Source: Candidatus Omnitrophota bacterium (GTDB lineage Bacteria; Ratteibacteria; UBA8468; MWAK01). Taken from it: a DNA stretch of 6,662 nucleotides. The notes under the pieces were generated by a model. The model worked only from the letters and a program-made list of their open reading frames with translations, did no database searches and was not told where the DNA came from. This document shows positions 1 to 6,079 of this stretch, in pieces. The stretch's first letter is position 1. Every line of letters begins with the position of its first letter. Made by a program: the position numbers and the translations under genes. The stretch spans positions 1-6,662 of the forward strand of contig JAPLMK010000096.1 in assembly GCA_026387085.1 (NCBI GenBank). Reading direction: 5' to 3'.

Positions 1-354
1 CCAGCCGATATTGTCGCATATGCCGTCGGCAAGCTCAAAGAGTGTTTTGCTGGAGATGTAGGTATCGGAAGCGTCCCAGTTAATCTCCCGGCCCCGTCCG
101 TAAAGGATATTGCCCGGTTTCTTGAGCGCGGCCTTGCCTACGGCTATCTCTTTCCGCAGGGTCTCGGCGGTCTTGAGGTCTGCGCCCATCAGGGGGTTGG
201 AGAGAATCCGGGTTTCGTAAGGGGCGAAACTGAGCGTTATCTTTCCGTTCTGGATATCGGCAATAGTTTTGTCCCGGTAGCCGTATAGTTTTCCCGTCCC
301 CTTCAGGCCTTCGCATTCAATCATGGCGGTGTTATTCTTGTCCAGCAGGTTTAG
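1..354 (-). pseudogene. Frame-shifted continuation (C-terminal part) of the CBM9-like / TIM-barrel protein, cut by the window edge
   Basis: A second minus-strand frame is open from 354 down to base 1 with no stop. It reads, after the shift, ...LLDKNNTAMIECEG, then GKLYGYRD, GKITLSFAPYETRILSN, an Ala/Lys/Glu-rich helix, and DTYISSKTLFELADG to the edge. The FAPYETRIL motif is the kind of strand that closes the beta-sandwich after a glycosidase TIM barrel, which is the part missing from the 332-2494 frame. The two frames overlap only between the TAA at 355-357 in this frame and the TAA at 332-334 in the other, so the shift lies at about 335-354. Losing one base near 348-349 would join them as VTKLLDKN. 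An ATG at 322-324 could restart translation in this frame, but no Shine-Dalgarno site precedes it. The gene continues beyond the left edge. This may be a true mutation or a sequencing or assembly error. Confidence 0.75.
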
Positions 355-2494
355 TTACCTTCAGGGGCAGGGGCTTTTCCGGGCTCAGGAGGAACTCATC
401 CATGCCGGCTATTGTTTCGAAAACAAAATCACATCCCAGCCGCAGGTCGATGCAACTGAAGATGGCGCAGTAGATAAAAGGGGTTATGCCGGTGCAACCG
501 TTTACGATACCGGTATAAACCATGCAACTATATTCATCAAAGGTAGGATAGTCGGCGTATTTGTCTATGAAACCGTAACTGAATGCCTGCGGGGTATGCC
601 AGGCCGGAATCCGGCCCTTCCCGGCAGAAAGGACCATGCGCATCTGGTTCCGGACCTCCTTGGGGCTGCGCATGCTTCTTTTTCCGGAGGAATCTACGAT
701 TGGGCTGAGGTATGGATGCGGGCTTAAGATATCGGCGCAGCCGGTATAGAGTTCCGGGGAGCGCGAAATTATCAGCACCGGATGGTACGGGTCCAGTTTT
801 TTGATAAAATCATATTGTTGTTTAAGGTAGACCGGGGAAATCCCGCGGCATTCCGGTTCGTCGCAAAGATAATACCACAAGAGATTAGGGTTATTTCTGT
901 TTGCTTCGATATTTTTTTGCATCTCGCTGAAGACCAGGGCGGATGGCTCGACATCTTTTGTTACCCGGCCGGTCTTTTGTTCGGAAGTATCGAGCCGTTC
1001 GGCTTCCATGTCAACCTGGCAATGCCAGGCATTGACAAACTTGCTGGTGGGGTGGGACATTGTTTTCAGGATTTCCTCGCCGACCATATAGCGCTCGTCT
1101 CCGTACCAGCCCCGGGCAAAGATGGGCTTGCCGTTAACAATCAGGCGTAGGTTATTATCGATATAGACGCAGCTGCCCGGTGCCGGGGCTAACTTCCGGA
1201 TAAGGACGGTCTGCTCGGCAACTTTCTTGCCGCCAGCAGTTACCTGGCAGGTAAGGGGGTATTCGCCGTCAGTTAAAGACGCGGCGTCAAAGGTGAAGTT
1301 TACGATGTGGTCCGCCACCTTCTTTTTAATTGGGGGCTGGTTGCCCAGGGAGATGGTCAGTTCCCCGCCCCGGAGTTTCTCCAGCGGCAGGTTTAAGGTA
1401 ACACTGCCTGTAATCTTCTTCACTTCCTGGCCCGGGAAGATGCAGTTGGCGTAGAACGGTTCGGTGATATCGATTACCAGCGGGTTGTAATTAACGGTTA
1501 AGGGGAAGTAGATGCCGTTTACAAGTTCGTCTTTTCCGGAAGTGAGGGTTGCCTTGATTGTCCGCTTGCCGGTATCAACAAAAGAAAGGTTATCGATGGT
1601 AAATGTCCCTTCGCCTTCCGTAACCTTTACCTTCTGGCCCGGGACAAGGGCTGTTCCAGCTGCATCGTAGAGCGAAAAGAGGTATTCCCCGGCAGTTAAC
1701 TTGGTGGATGAGGTATTAATCTCAAGGCTCCCGGTAAAGTTCTTTTCGGCGCTGGTGATGTAGGCCTGCAGGTTGGTAATCCTTAGGTCAAAGCGCGGGT
1801 CCTTCCGGGGCATGCCGGCTACTTTGGTAAACTTGTCCGGTTCGTGGAACCCGCCCCGCAGGGGAGACCAGGTTGTCAGTTCTACATACTGGTTCTTTTC
1901 CCGGGTAACATTCACCAGCCACGTATCAGAAAATGCTTTGGAATCGGTATAGTAAAAGACGGAAAGGGGAATCCTGACCTCGGCCGTCCAGAAGTCCGCG
2001 CCTTTGTAAATGGCCGAATCCCATAAGGCGCTGTAACTGGCGATGGCGGTATTGCCGCTTTCAATGAAGTGCATATCCCACTGGGCATTTATGGCGTTTA
2101 ACGCAAACTGGTAATAGGTAACTCCTTTTCCGGTCGGGTCCAGGAAGATTTCAACGCATTCGTCGCCAAACAACCCGGCGCTGTCCCTTTCTTTTGTTAC
2201 ATTAAGGAACTTACCCATCTCCGGCTCGGCGCAGGAGATGCCCAGGTAGACGGCATCCGGGCTTACCAGCATCCGGAAATCGGTCTTGGCCGGTTTTTTG
2301 GTTTCGTTCATGCTGGGCAGCCAGATAAACGGGGAACTGGGTTGGGCTTTCTGCCAGGAGACCTCATCCAACTTGCCGTCAATCTTTACTTCACCGGATA
2401 AGGGTGAGGGCGTAAAGTTTTCCGCCCGCAAAGTGTTGGAGCAGAGAAACATTACGGCGCAAAGCAAACTACCCCAAAATAGATTTTTTTTCAT
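332..2494 (-). CDS. Secreted CBM9-like / TIM-barrel glycosidase-type protein, main (5') part of a frameshifted gene
   Basis: This 720-residue reading frame begins with a signal peptide: MKKN, a hydrophobic stretch at residues 5-19, and likely cleavage near the A at 24, so the protein is probably exported. Residues about 30-228 resemble a CBM9-like sugar-binding domain, with VKIDGKLDEVSW at 36-47, a DECVEIFLDP strand at 111-120 and NVTRE at 195-199. Residues about 230-440 look like beta-sandwich linker domains. From about 450 a TIM-barrel glycosidase-like region starts at VNGKPIFARGWYG (453-465). It carries WYYLCDEPE at 540-548, and E546 fits the acid/base position of clan GH-A enzymes. I see no convincing nucleophile Glu on the later strands, so the activity and substrate are unknown. 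The ATG at 2494 is supported by a strong Shine-Dalgarno site and a promoter. The frame stops at 332, but the next frame continues the protein (see 1-354), so this end is probably a frameshift product. Confidence 0.85.
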   Translation of the reverse strand: MKKNLFWGSLLCAVMFLCSNTLRAENFTPSPLSGEVKIDGKLDEVSWQKAQPSSPFIWLPSMNETKKPAKTDFRMLVSPDAVYLGISCAEPEMGKFLNVTKERDSAGLFGDECVEIFLDPTGKGVTYYQFALNAINAQWDMHFIESGNTAIASYSALWDSAIYKGADFWTAEVRIPLSVFYYTDSKAFSDTWLVNVTREKNQYVELTTWSPLRGGFHEPDKFTKVAGMPRKDPRFDLRITNLQAYITSAEKNFTGSLEINTSSTKLTAGEYLFSLYDAAGTALVPGQKVKVTEGEGTFTIDNLSFVDTGKRTIKATLTSGKDELVNGIYFPLTVNYNPLVIDITEPFYANCIFPGQEVKKITGSVTLNLPLEKLRGGELTISLGNQPPIKKKVADHIVNFTFDAASLTDGEYPLTCQVTAGGKKVAEQTVLIRKLAPAPGSCVYIDNNLRLIVNGKPIFARGWYGDERYMVGEEILKTMSHPTSKFVNAWHCQVDMEAERLDTSEQKTGRVTKDVEPSALVFSEMQKNIEANRNNPNLLWYYLCDEPECRGISPVYLKQQYDFIKKLDPYHPVLIISRSPELYTGCADILSPHPYLSPIVDSSGKRSMRSPKEVRNQMRMVLSAGKGRIPAWHTPQAFSYGFIDKYADYPTFDEYSCMVYTGIVNGCTGITPFIYCAIFSCIDLRLGCDFVFETIAGMDEFLLSPEKPLPLKVTKPAGQE

Positions 2495-2500
2495 TGTACG

Positions 2501-2507
2501 CTCCCTT
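2501..2507 (-). promoter_or_regulatory. Shine-Dalgarno site of the CBM9-like gene
   Basis: Read on the minus strand, AAGGGAG lies six bases before the ATG at 2494. It is the only strong ribosome binding site seen in this window, and it fixes the start codon. Confidence 0.8.
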
Positions 2508-2534
2508 AAGGTTTTTGTTGTGGGTTAAATAATT

Positions 2535-2564
2535 ATCATATTATTATAAGCATCCGTTTGTCAA
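2535..2564 (-). promoter_or_regulatory. Sigma70-type promoter of the CBM9-like gene
   Basis: On the minus strand a perfect -35 box TTGACA (2559-2564) is followed after 18 bases by TATGAT (2535-2540), one mismatch from consensus. The predicted start of transcription is near 2528, giving a leader of about 34 bases with the Shine-Dalgarno site near its end. An A7/T7 tract at 2576-2592 lies where a distal UP element would contact the RNA polymerase alpha subunit. This implies that the gene is transcribed on its own rather than only by readthrough from rsmD. Confidence 0.65.
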
Positions 2565-2608
2565 TGCGTAAGAAGAAAAAAATAATTTTTTTGGAGGACG
2601 GCGCAAAA

Positions 2609-3262
2609 TTATTCAGCCGGTGCGGAGGGTGGAAAGAATAACGAAAGTGAGGTGTAACCGTAGCGGCGGGTTTCAACAGCGAGCGTCAGGGCCGAAACGC
2701 TTTCTTGAAAGAGCAGATTTTTTTCCAGGCCGGAAATATGCTGGAGGATAATTTTTCCGCCCGGCCTGAGTATTCCCCCTTCCGATATTTGCGCGATCAG
2801 TTCCGCAATTTTTTGCGCGCTGAAGTCGTAAGGCGGGTCCGCAAAAATGATATCAAAGCCCTCTTTTTTTCCGGCCAGGATGGAGATTGCCTTTTCCGTT
2901 AAATACGGATAAAACATTAGATTTTCTTCTGCAATTTCGTTCCCCTCCTTTTTAGCGGCCGCTTTAATTAATTCCAGGTTCTGTTTCAAGTAAAGGGCTG
3001 TTTTCGGGTTGCTTTCTACCAGGAGAACTTTTCCGGCGCCCCGGCTTACTGCTTCCAGGCCCACCGCGCCGGTTCCGGCGTAAAGGTCCAGAAAAGAACT
3101 GTCGGATATTATCGGGGCCAGGATGTCAAAAAGCGCCCGGCGTACCAGACCGGTGGTGGGTCGGAGTTTTTCGCTGGACTTGCGTCTGATTTTGCCCGCT
3201 ATTACGGGCATAGGCGGAAAGAAAAGGCGGCGTCCTTTGAAACGTCCGGCGAAGATATACAT
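2609..3262 (-). CDS. rsmD: 16S rRNA (guanine(966)-N(2))-methyltransferase RsmD
   Basis: This cytoplasmic SAM-dependent enzyme methylates N2 of G966 in 16S rRNA during small-subunit assembly. The 217-residue protein starts with AGRFKGRRL (5-13), equivalent to the family's N-terminal GGxxRGRKL. It then has RPTTGLVRRALFDILAP (34-50), the SAM-binding motif I FLDLYAGTGAVGLEA (57-71) and the catalytic motif IV DIIFADPPY (137-145). Length is normal for the family. One oddity is a basic insert of roughly a dozen residues (about 19-32, AGKIRRKSS) between the first strand and the RPTT loop; the E. coli protein is shorter there. The ATG at 3262 matches the family start, and an in-frame TAA lies 27 bases upstream with no better start between. 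No Shine-Dalgarno site is visible. The gene follows secF by 100 bases that hold a repeat hairpin. Confidence 0.93.
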   Translation of the reverse strand: MYIFAGRFKGRRLFFPPMPVIAGKIRRKSSEKLRPTTGLVRRALFDILAPIISDSSFLDLYAGTGAVGLEAVSRGAGKVLLVESNPKTALYLKQNLELIKAAAKKEGNEIAEENLMFYPYLTEKAISILAGKKEGFDIIFADPPYDFSAQKIAELIAQISEGGILRPGGKIILQHISGLEKNLLFQESVSALTLAVETRRYGYTSLSLFFPPSAPAE

Positions 3263-3300
3263 AGATTTATAGTATGTAGATAAGGATTAAACGGTTGTTT

Positions 3301-3336
3301 CCCCCTCACCTTTATCCTCTCCCCATTGGGGAGAGG
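3301..3336. repeat. REP-like palindromic repeat hairpin in the secF-rsmD gap
   Basis: CCTCTCCCC at 3316-3324 and GGGGAGAGG at 3328-3336 form a perfect nine-base-pair stem around a three-base loop (ATT). The preceding CCCCCTCACCTTTAT belongs to the same unit. From memory, units of the form CCCTCACC...CTCTCCCC...GGGGAGAGG are dispersed between genes of many bacteria, so I call it a repeat although only one copy is in this window. No T-run follows on either strand, so it is not a classical intrinsic terminator. It could still protect the 3' end of the secDF message. Confidence 0.7.
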
Positions 3337-3362
3337 CGGATATCTGATTAATTTATAAAGTT

Positions 3363-4256
3363 TTAGGTTCGGAAGCGGTGGGGGGACTTTTTTTCCCAGG
3401 CGATGACGATGGCAGAAGCGATGAAGATGGAAGAGTAGGTTCCGGTGATGAATCCGACCAACAGGACGAAGGAAAAGTTATTCAGGACCGGTCCGCCCCA
3501 GATGAAGAGGCAGAGCGTTACCAGGAGAACCGTTAGGACGGTAATGGTGGTCCGGGAGAGCGTTTCATTGATGGAACGATTAAAGATGGCGGTAGGGTCT
3601 TCGACTTTACGCAGGCCCCGCAGGTTTTCCCGGATACGGTCAAAGATGATGACCGTATCGTTTACGGAATAACCGAGGATGGTCAGGAAAGCCGCGATGA
3701 CCAAACTGTCCACCTGCCGCCCGGTTATGGCCAACAAGGCGAGGGCGACCAGGAGGTCGTGGATGAGAGCGACGATGGCGCCGACCGCAAAGCGAAATTC
3801 AAAACGGGCCGCGATGTAAACCAGGATACCGAGCATGGCCACCAGGCAACCGATGATAGTCTGCTTGCGTATTGTTTGACCCATCGTCGGGCTTATCTGT
3901 TCTTCGCCGAGCACTTCAACCGCCTGGTTGGGGAACGCTTCTTTGATAATCGGGATTATCTCACCGCCGCCCTTCTTGGTTTTGATGATAATTCTGGTGC
4001 TTTGTTCTCCGACTCTCTGAAGCGAGACATCAGAATAGCCGCGGGTAATCAAGAGGGTTCGTATTTCTCCGACATCAATGGGCTGGCTGAACTGTAGTTG
4101 GGAGAGATAACCTCCGGTAAAATCTTCGGAGAGAAGGCTTGGCCCGCGCCAGAAGGTTACGATTAAGCCGCCAACCGTAATGCAGAGCGAAAGGGTGAAG
4201 AAGATGCCCCGTTTGCCCATGAAATCAAATTTAGGTACCCGGTGGAATATATTCAT
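3363..4256 (-). CDS. secF: Protein translocase subunit SecF
   Basis: SecF is an inner-membrane protein that pairs with SecD and uses the proton gradient to help finish export through SecYEG. This 297-residue protein has a first membrane segment at about 17-36, then a periplasmic domain opening with DFTGG at 45-49. Five more membrane segments follow at about 133-150, 156-177, 183-203, 235-255 and 262-287. The family signature LTILGYSVNDTVIIFDRIREN (191-211) covers the fourth segment and its cytoplasmic end, and NRSINETLSRT (226-236) is the conserved helix before the fifth. Length is typical of stand-alone SecF. It begins 19 bases after the secD stop, and the gap is A/U-rich with no Shine-Dalgarno site, so translation may be coupled to secD. 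The start is supported by the usual short basic N-terminus before the first membrane segment. Confidence 0.96.
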   Translation of the reverse strand: MNIFHRVPKFDFMGKRGIFFTLSLCITVGGLIVTFWRGPSLLSEDFTGGYLSQLQFSQPIDVGEIRTLLITRGYSDVSLQRVGEQSTRIIIKTKKGGGEIIPIIKEAFPNQAVEVLGEEQISPTMGQTIRKQTIIGCLVAMLGILVYIAARFEFRFAVGAIVALIHDLLVALALLAITGRQVDSLVIAAFLTILGYSVNDTVIIFDRIRENLRGLRKVEDPTAIFNRSINETLSRTTITVLTVLLVTLCLFIWGGPVLNNFSFVLLVGFITGTYSSIFIASAIVIAWEKKSPHRFRT

Positions 4257-4275
4257 ATAATTTTTATTTGTTGTT

Positions 4276-5598
4276 TTATCCTATTCTCAATTTCTTAACC
4301 GGGAACTTGCTTAGCGCAAAATCGTAAATTAACCGGGTTACCAGCACGGCGGTGAAGATATTTGCCAGGATGCCGATAGTCAACGTCAGGCCGAAACCTT
4401 TTACGGAACCGCGGCCGAAAATAAAGAGGGAAACAGCCGCAATTACGGTGGTAAGGTTAGAGTCGATAATAGCCACCATCGCCCGTTCGTAACCCCGGTC
4501 CAGGGCGGCCCGGATGGTCTTGCCTCCGCGCAGTTCTTCCCGGATGCGTTCAAAGATAAGGACGTTGGCGTCTACCGCCATCCCGATGGTCAGGGCGATA
4601 CCGGCAATGCCGGGCAGGGTTAAGGTGGAGCGGAAGTAAGACAGGACTCCGAGCAGGATGAGAATATTCAGGGCTAAAGCAAAGTTGGCCACCAGGCCGC
4701 CGGCAGTATAATAGACAATCATGAAAGCCACAACCATGATTGCGCCCAGCAGGCATGCTTTGATACCGTTGCTGATGGAATCTTTTCCTAAACTGGGACC
4801 GACCACAGTTCGGTCTATGACCTCAATCTTGGCCGGCAGGGCGCCTGCTTGCAATACCAGGGCCAAATCGTTAGCTTCCTGAGTGGTGAATCTTCCGGAA
4901 ACCTGGGCCCGTCCGGAAGGTATTCTTTCTTTAATGACCGGCGCGGACTGGACGATTCCGTCCAATACGATTGCCAGCCGCTTATTTACGTTAGCCGAGG
5001 TTACTTCGGCAAATTTTTTGGCGCCTTCGGAATTCAGTTCCAGGTCAACGACCGGGAGCGCGCCCTGGCTGTAACTCAGGCGGGCGTTGCTTAAGTCCTG
5101 GCCGGTCAGGTTCGCCTGCGCCTGTACCAGATACGGCGTAGCAGGCCGGGCCATTCCCTTGGCATCTTTTTCGTATTCGTAAATCAACTGGTACCCTTCA
5201 GGTATTTTGCCCTCCATGGCCGCTTTGAGAAGTTCCGGATTATCTTCTACCAGTTTGAATTCAAGATAGGCGGTCTTTCCCAGAATTTCCAGGGCTCTTT
5301 CCGGGTTTTCAATTCCGGGCATCTGGACCATAATCCGGTCCTTTCCGATTTTCTGCAGGAGCGGTTCGGCGATACCCAGGGAGTCCACCCGGTTCCGGAT
5401 GACCTCCATCGTGCGGTCGGTCAGGTCGGTGATGGAAACGTTGGCGAGTTCGGCCGCGGGCTGAACCTGGAGGACTAATTGCATGCCGCCTCTAAGGTCA
5501 AGGCCCAGTTTTACTTTTTGTTGAGGCGGCCAGAATGCCCAGAAACAGAGGCCGGCGATTATCAGAACTCCCAGAGCGCGAGCGTAAATTGTTTTCAT
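4276..5598 (-). CDS. secD: Protein translocase subunit SecD
   Basis: SecD forms the SecDF accessory complex with SecF in the inner membrane and promotes late steps of protein export using the proton motive force. The 440-residue protein has an N-terminal membrane segment (about 6-24) and the signature LGLDLRGGMQLVL (31-43). A periplasmic region follows, with VDSLGIAEP at 71-79, GIVQSAPVI at 214-222 and TTQEANDLALVLQAGALP at 238-255. A five-segment membrane domain begins at about 279. GMAVDANVLIFERIREEL at 339-356 contains the conserved membrane Asp (D343) linked to proton movement in the family. At 440 residues it is shorter than the E. coli protein (about 615), as in many other phyla. The ATG at 5598 precedes the first membrane segment directly; the same frame upstream is closed by a TAA at 5641-5643. 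Only a weak purine stretch (AAAGAA) precedes it. No yajC is present upstream. Confidence 0.96.
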   Translation of the reverse strand: MKTIYARALGVLIIAGLCFWAFWPPQQKVKLGLDLRGGMQLVLQVQPAAELANVSITDLTDRTMEVIRNRVDSLGIAEPLLQKIGKDRIMVQMPGIENPERALEILGKTAYLEFKLVEDNPELLKAAMEGKIPEGYQLIYEYEKDAKGMARPATPYLVQAQANLTGQDLSNARLSYSQGALPVVDLELNSEGAKKFAEVTSANVNKRLAIVLDGIVQSAPVIKERIPSGRAQVSGRFTTQEANDLALVLQAGALPAKIEVIDRTVVGPSLGKDSISNGIKACLLGAIMVVAFMIVYYTAGGLVANFALALNILILLGVLSYFRSTLTLPGIAGIALTIGMAVDANVLIFERIREELRGGKTIRAALDRGYERAMVAIIDSNLTTVIAAVSLFIFGRGSVKGFGLTLTIGILANIFTAVLVTRLIYDFALSKFPVKKLRIG

Positions 5599-5607
5599 AA
5601 GTTCTTT

Positions 5608-5708
5608 GTCATTCTGAGGCGGTAGCCGAAGAATCTCGCTTTACAATACGTCGGATGAATCCGACCGCTACAAAAGAGAGACCCTTCGCAATTCCGGCTC
5701 AGGATGAC
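5608..5708. repeat. Nested palindromic repeat filling the hisI-secD gap
   Basis: The ends are inverted copies with one mismatch: GTCATTCTGAG at 5608-5618 and CTCAGGATGAC at 5698-5708. The similarity continues inward, with GAAGAATCTC near 5629-5638 opposed by GAGACCCTTC near 5677-5686. At the centre GTCGGAT (5650-5656) and ATCCGAC (5659-5665) form a second, perfect seven-base-pair stem. The whole unit of about 100 bases can fold into one long hairpin. It contains no reading frame of note. GTCATTCTGAG-type elements are, from memory, dispersed in many environmental bacterial genomes, so this is probably a REP/MITE-like copy. It ends nine bases before the secD ATG and begins six bases after the hisI stop, so any transcript reading into secD carries it. 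Confidence 0.75.
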
Positions 5709-5714
5709 CGATGG

Positions 5715-6038
5715 TTATTTTAATTTTCTATAAAAACAATTGCGGTTTCCGGTGTGGCAGGCTACACCTTTTTGTTTCACCCGGTAAAGAACCGCATCTT
5801 GGTCGCAATCAACCAGTACTTCCTGTATTTCCTGTATGTTTCCGCTGGTTTCGCCTTTAAGCCATAACTTCTGGCGGGAACGTGAGAAATAGTGGGCTTT
5901 TCCGGTCTCCAGCGTCAGGCGCAACGCTTTTTTGTCGGCGTAGGCCAGCATCAGCACTTCTCCGTCCTCATCCTGTGTTACCACCGGAACCAGGCCCTGC
6001 TCGTTAAATTTTATTTCTTGTTGGTCTACCCAATCCAT
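5715..6038 (-). CDS. hisI: Phosphoribosyl-AMP cyclohydrolase HisI
   Basis: HisI hydrolyses the adenine ring of phosphoribosyl-AMP to give ProFAR, the third step of histidine synthesis, in the cytoplasm. The 107-residue protein covers the whole single-domain family. VVTQDEDGEVLMLAYAD at 19-35 is the conserved N-terminal block. GKAHYFSRSRQKLWLKGETSGN at 46-67 is the substrate-binding block. DCDQD at 77-81 supplies metal-binding Asp residues, and C78, C94 (in GVACHTG) and C101 (in NCFYR) match the zinc-ligand cysteines. There is no fused HisE (phosphoribosyl-ATP pyrophosphatase) domain. No other his gene is in the window, so it is separated from at least its immediate pathway partners. The start lies 12 bases beyond the kinase stop and lacks a Shine-Dalgarno site; a promoter almost adjoining the ATG suggests a very short leader. 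Confidence 0.96.
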   Translation of the reverse strand: MDWVDQQEIKFNEQGLVPVVTQDEDGEVLMLAYADKKALRLTLETGKAHYFSRSRQKLWLKGETSGNIQEIQEVLVDCDQDAVLYRVKQKGVACHTGNRNCFYRKLK

Positions 6039-6049
6039 TTTAATTATAA

Positions 6050-6079
6050 ATTATAACCTAAGTTTGGCTACCGAGTCAA
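6050..6079 (-). promoter_or_regulatory. Sigma70-type promoter of hisI, inside the end of the kinase gene
   Basis: On the minus strand TTGACT (6074-6079) and TATAAT (6050-6055) are separated by 18 bases. The -35 box is within the last codons of the kinase gene and the -10 box overlaps its stop codon. Transcription would begin near 6043, only about five bases before the hisI ATG. A second TATAAT at 6043-6048 is less well spaced (25 bases). This prediction rests only on matches to consensus, in an AT-rich stretch where chance matches are common. Confidence 0.5.

Noticed and set aside
80..316. Minus-strand open frame of 78 residues
   Set aside because: It is rich in Arg, Pro and Gln with no recognisable motif and lies out of frame with the better-supported continuation of the glycosidase-type gene across the same bases.
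329..340. Programmed +1 frameshifting at the stop codon, in the manner of prfB
   Set aside because: GAA TAA C would enter the correct frame after a +1 shift, but the codon before the stop is not slippery like CUU, the stop is UAA rather than UGA, and no Shine-Dalgarno-like stimulator precedes it. A simple indel is more likely.
323..727. Plus-strand open frame of 134 residues (and similar plus-strand frames at 782-1150, 2286-2528, 3759-4097, 4849-5094 and 6220-6534)
   Set aside because: Each lies antisense to a gene with clear family motifs, matches no recognised family, and looks like a shadow frame.
2576..2592. A7-TAA-T7 palindrome as an intrinsic terminator for rsmD
   Set aside because: The stem would be only A-T pairs and too weak to pause RNA polymerase; it fits better as an UP-like tract for the next promoter.
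3316..3336. Classical Rho-independent terminator after secF
   Set aside because: The stem is strong, but no T-run follows it on either strand, and it matches a common dispersed repeat form.
5599..5640. N-terminal extension of secD into the repeat
   Set aside because: The frame is open to a TAA at 5641-5643, but it has no ATG, GTG or TTG, and SecD proteins begin just before the first membrane segment.
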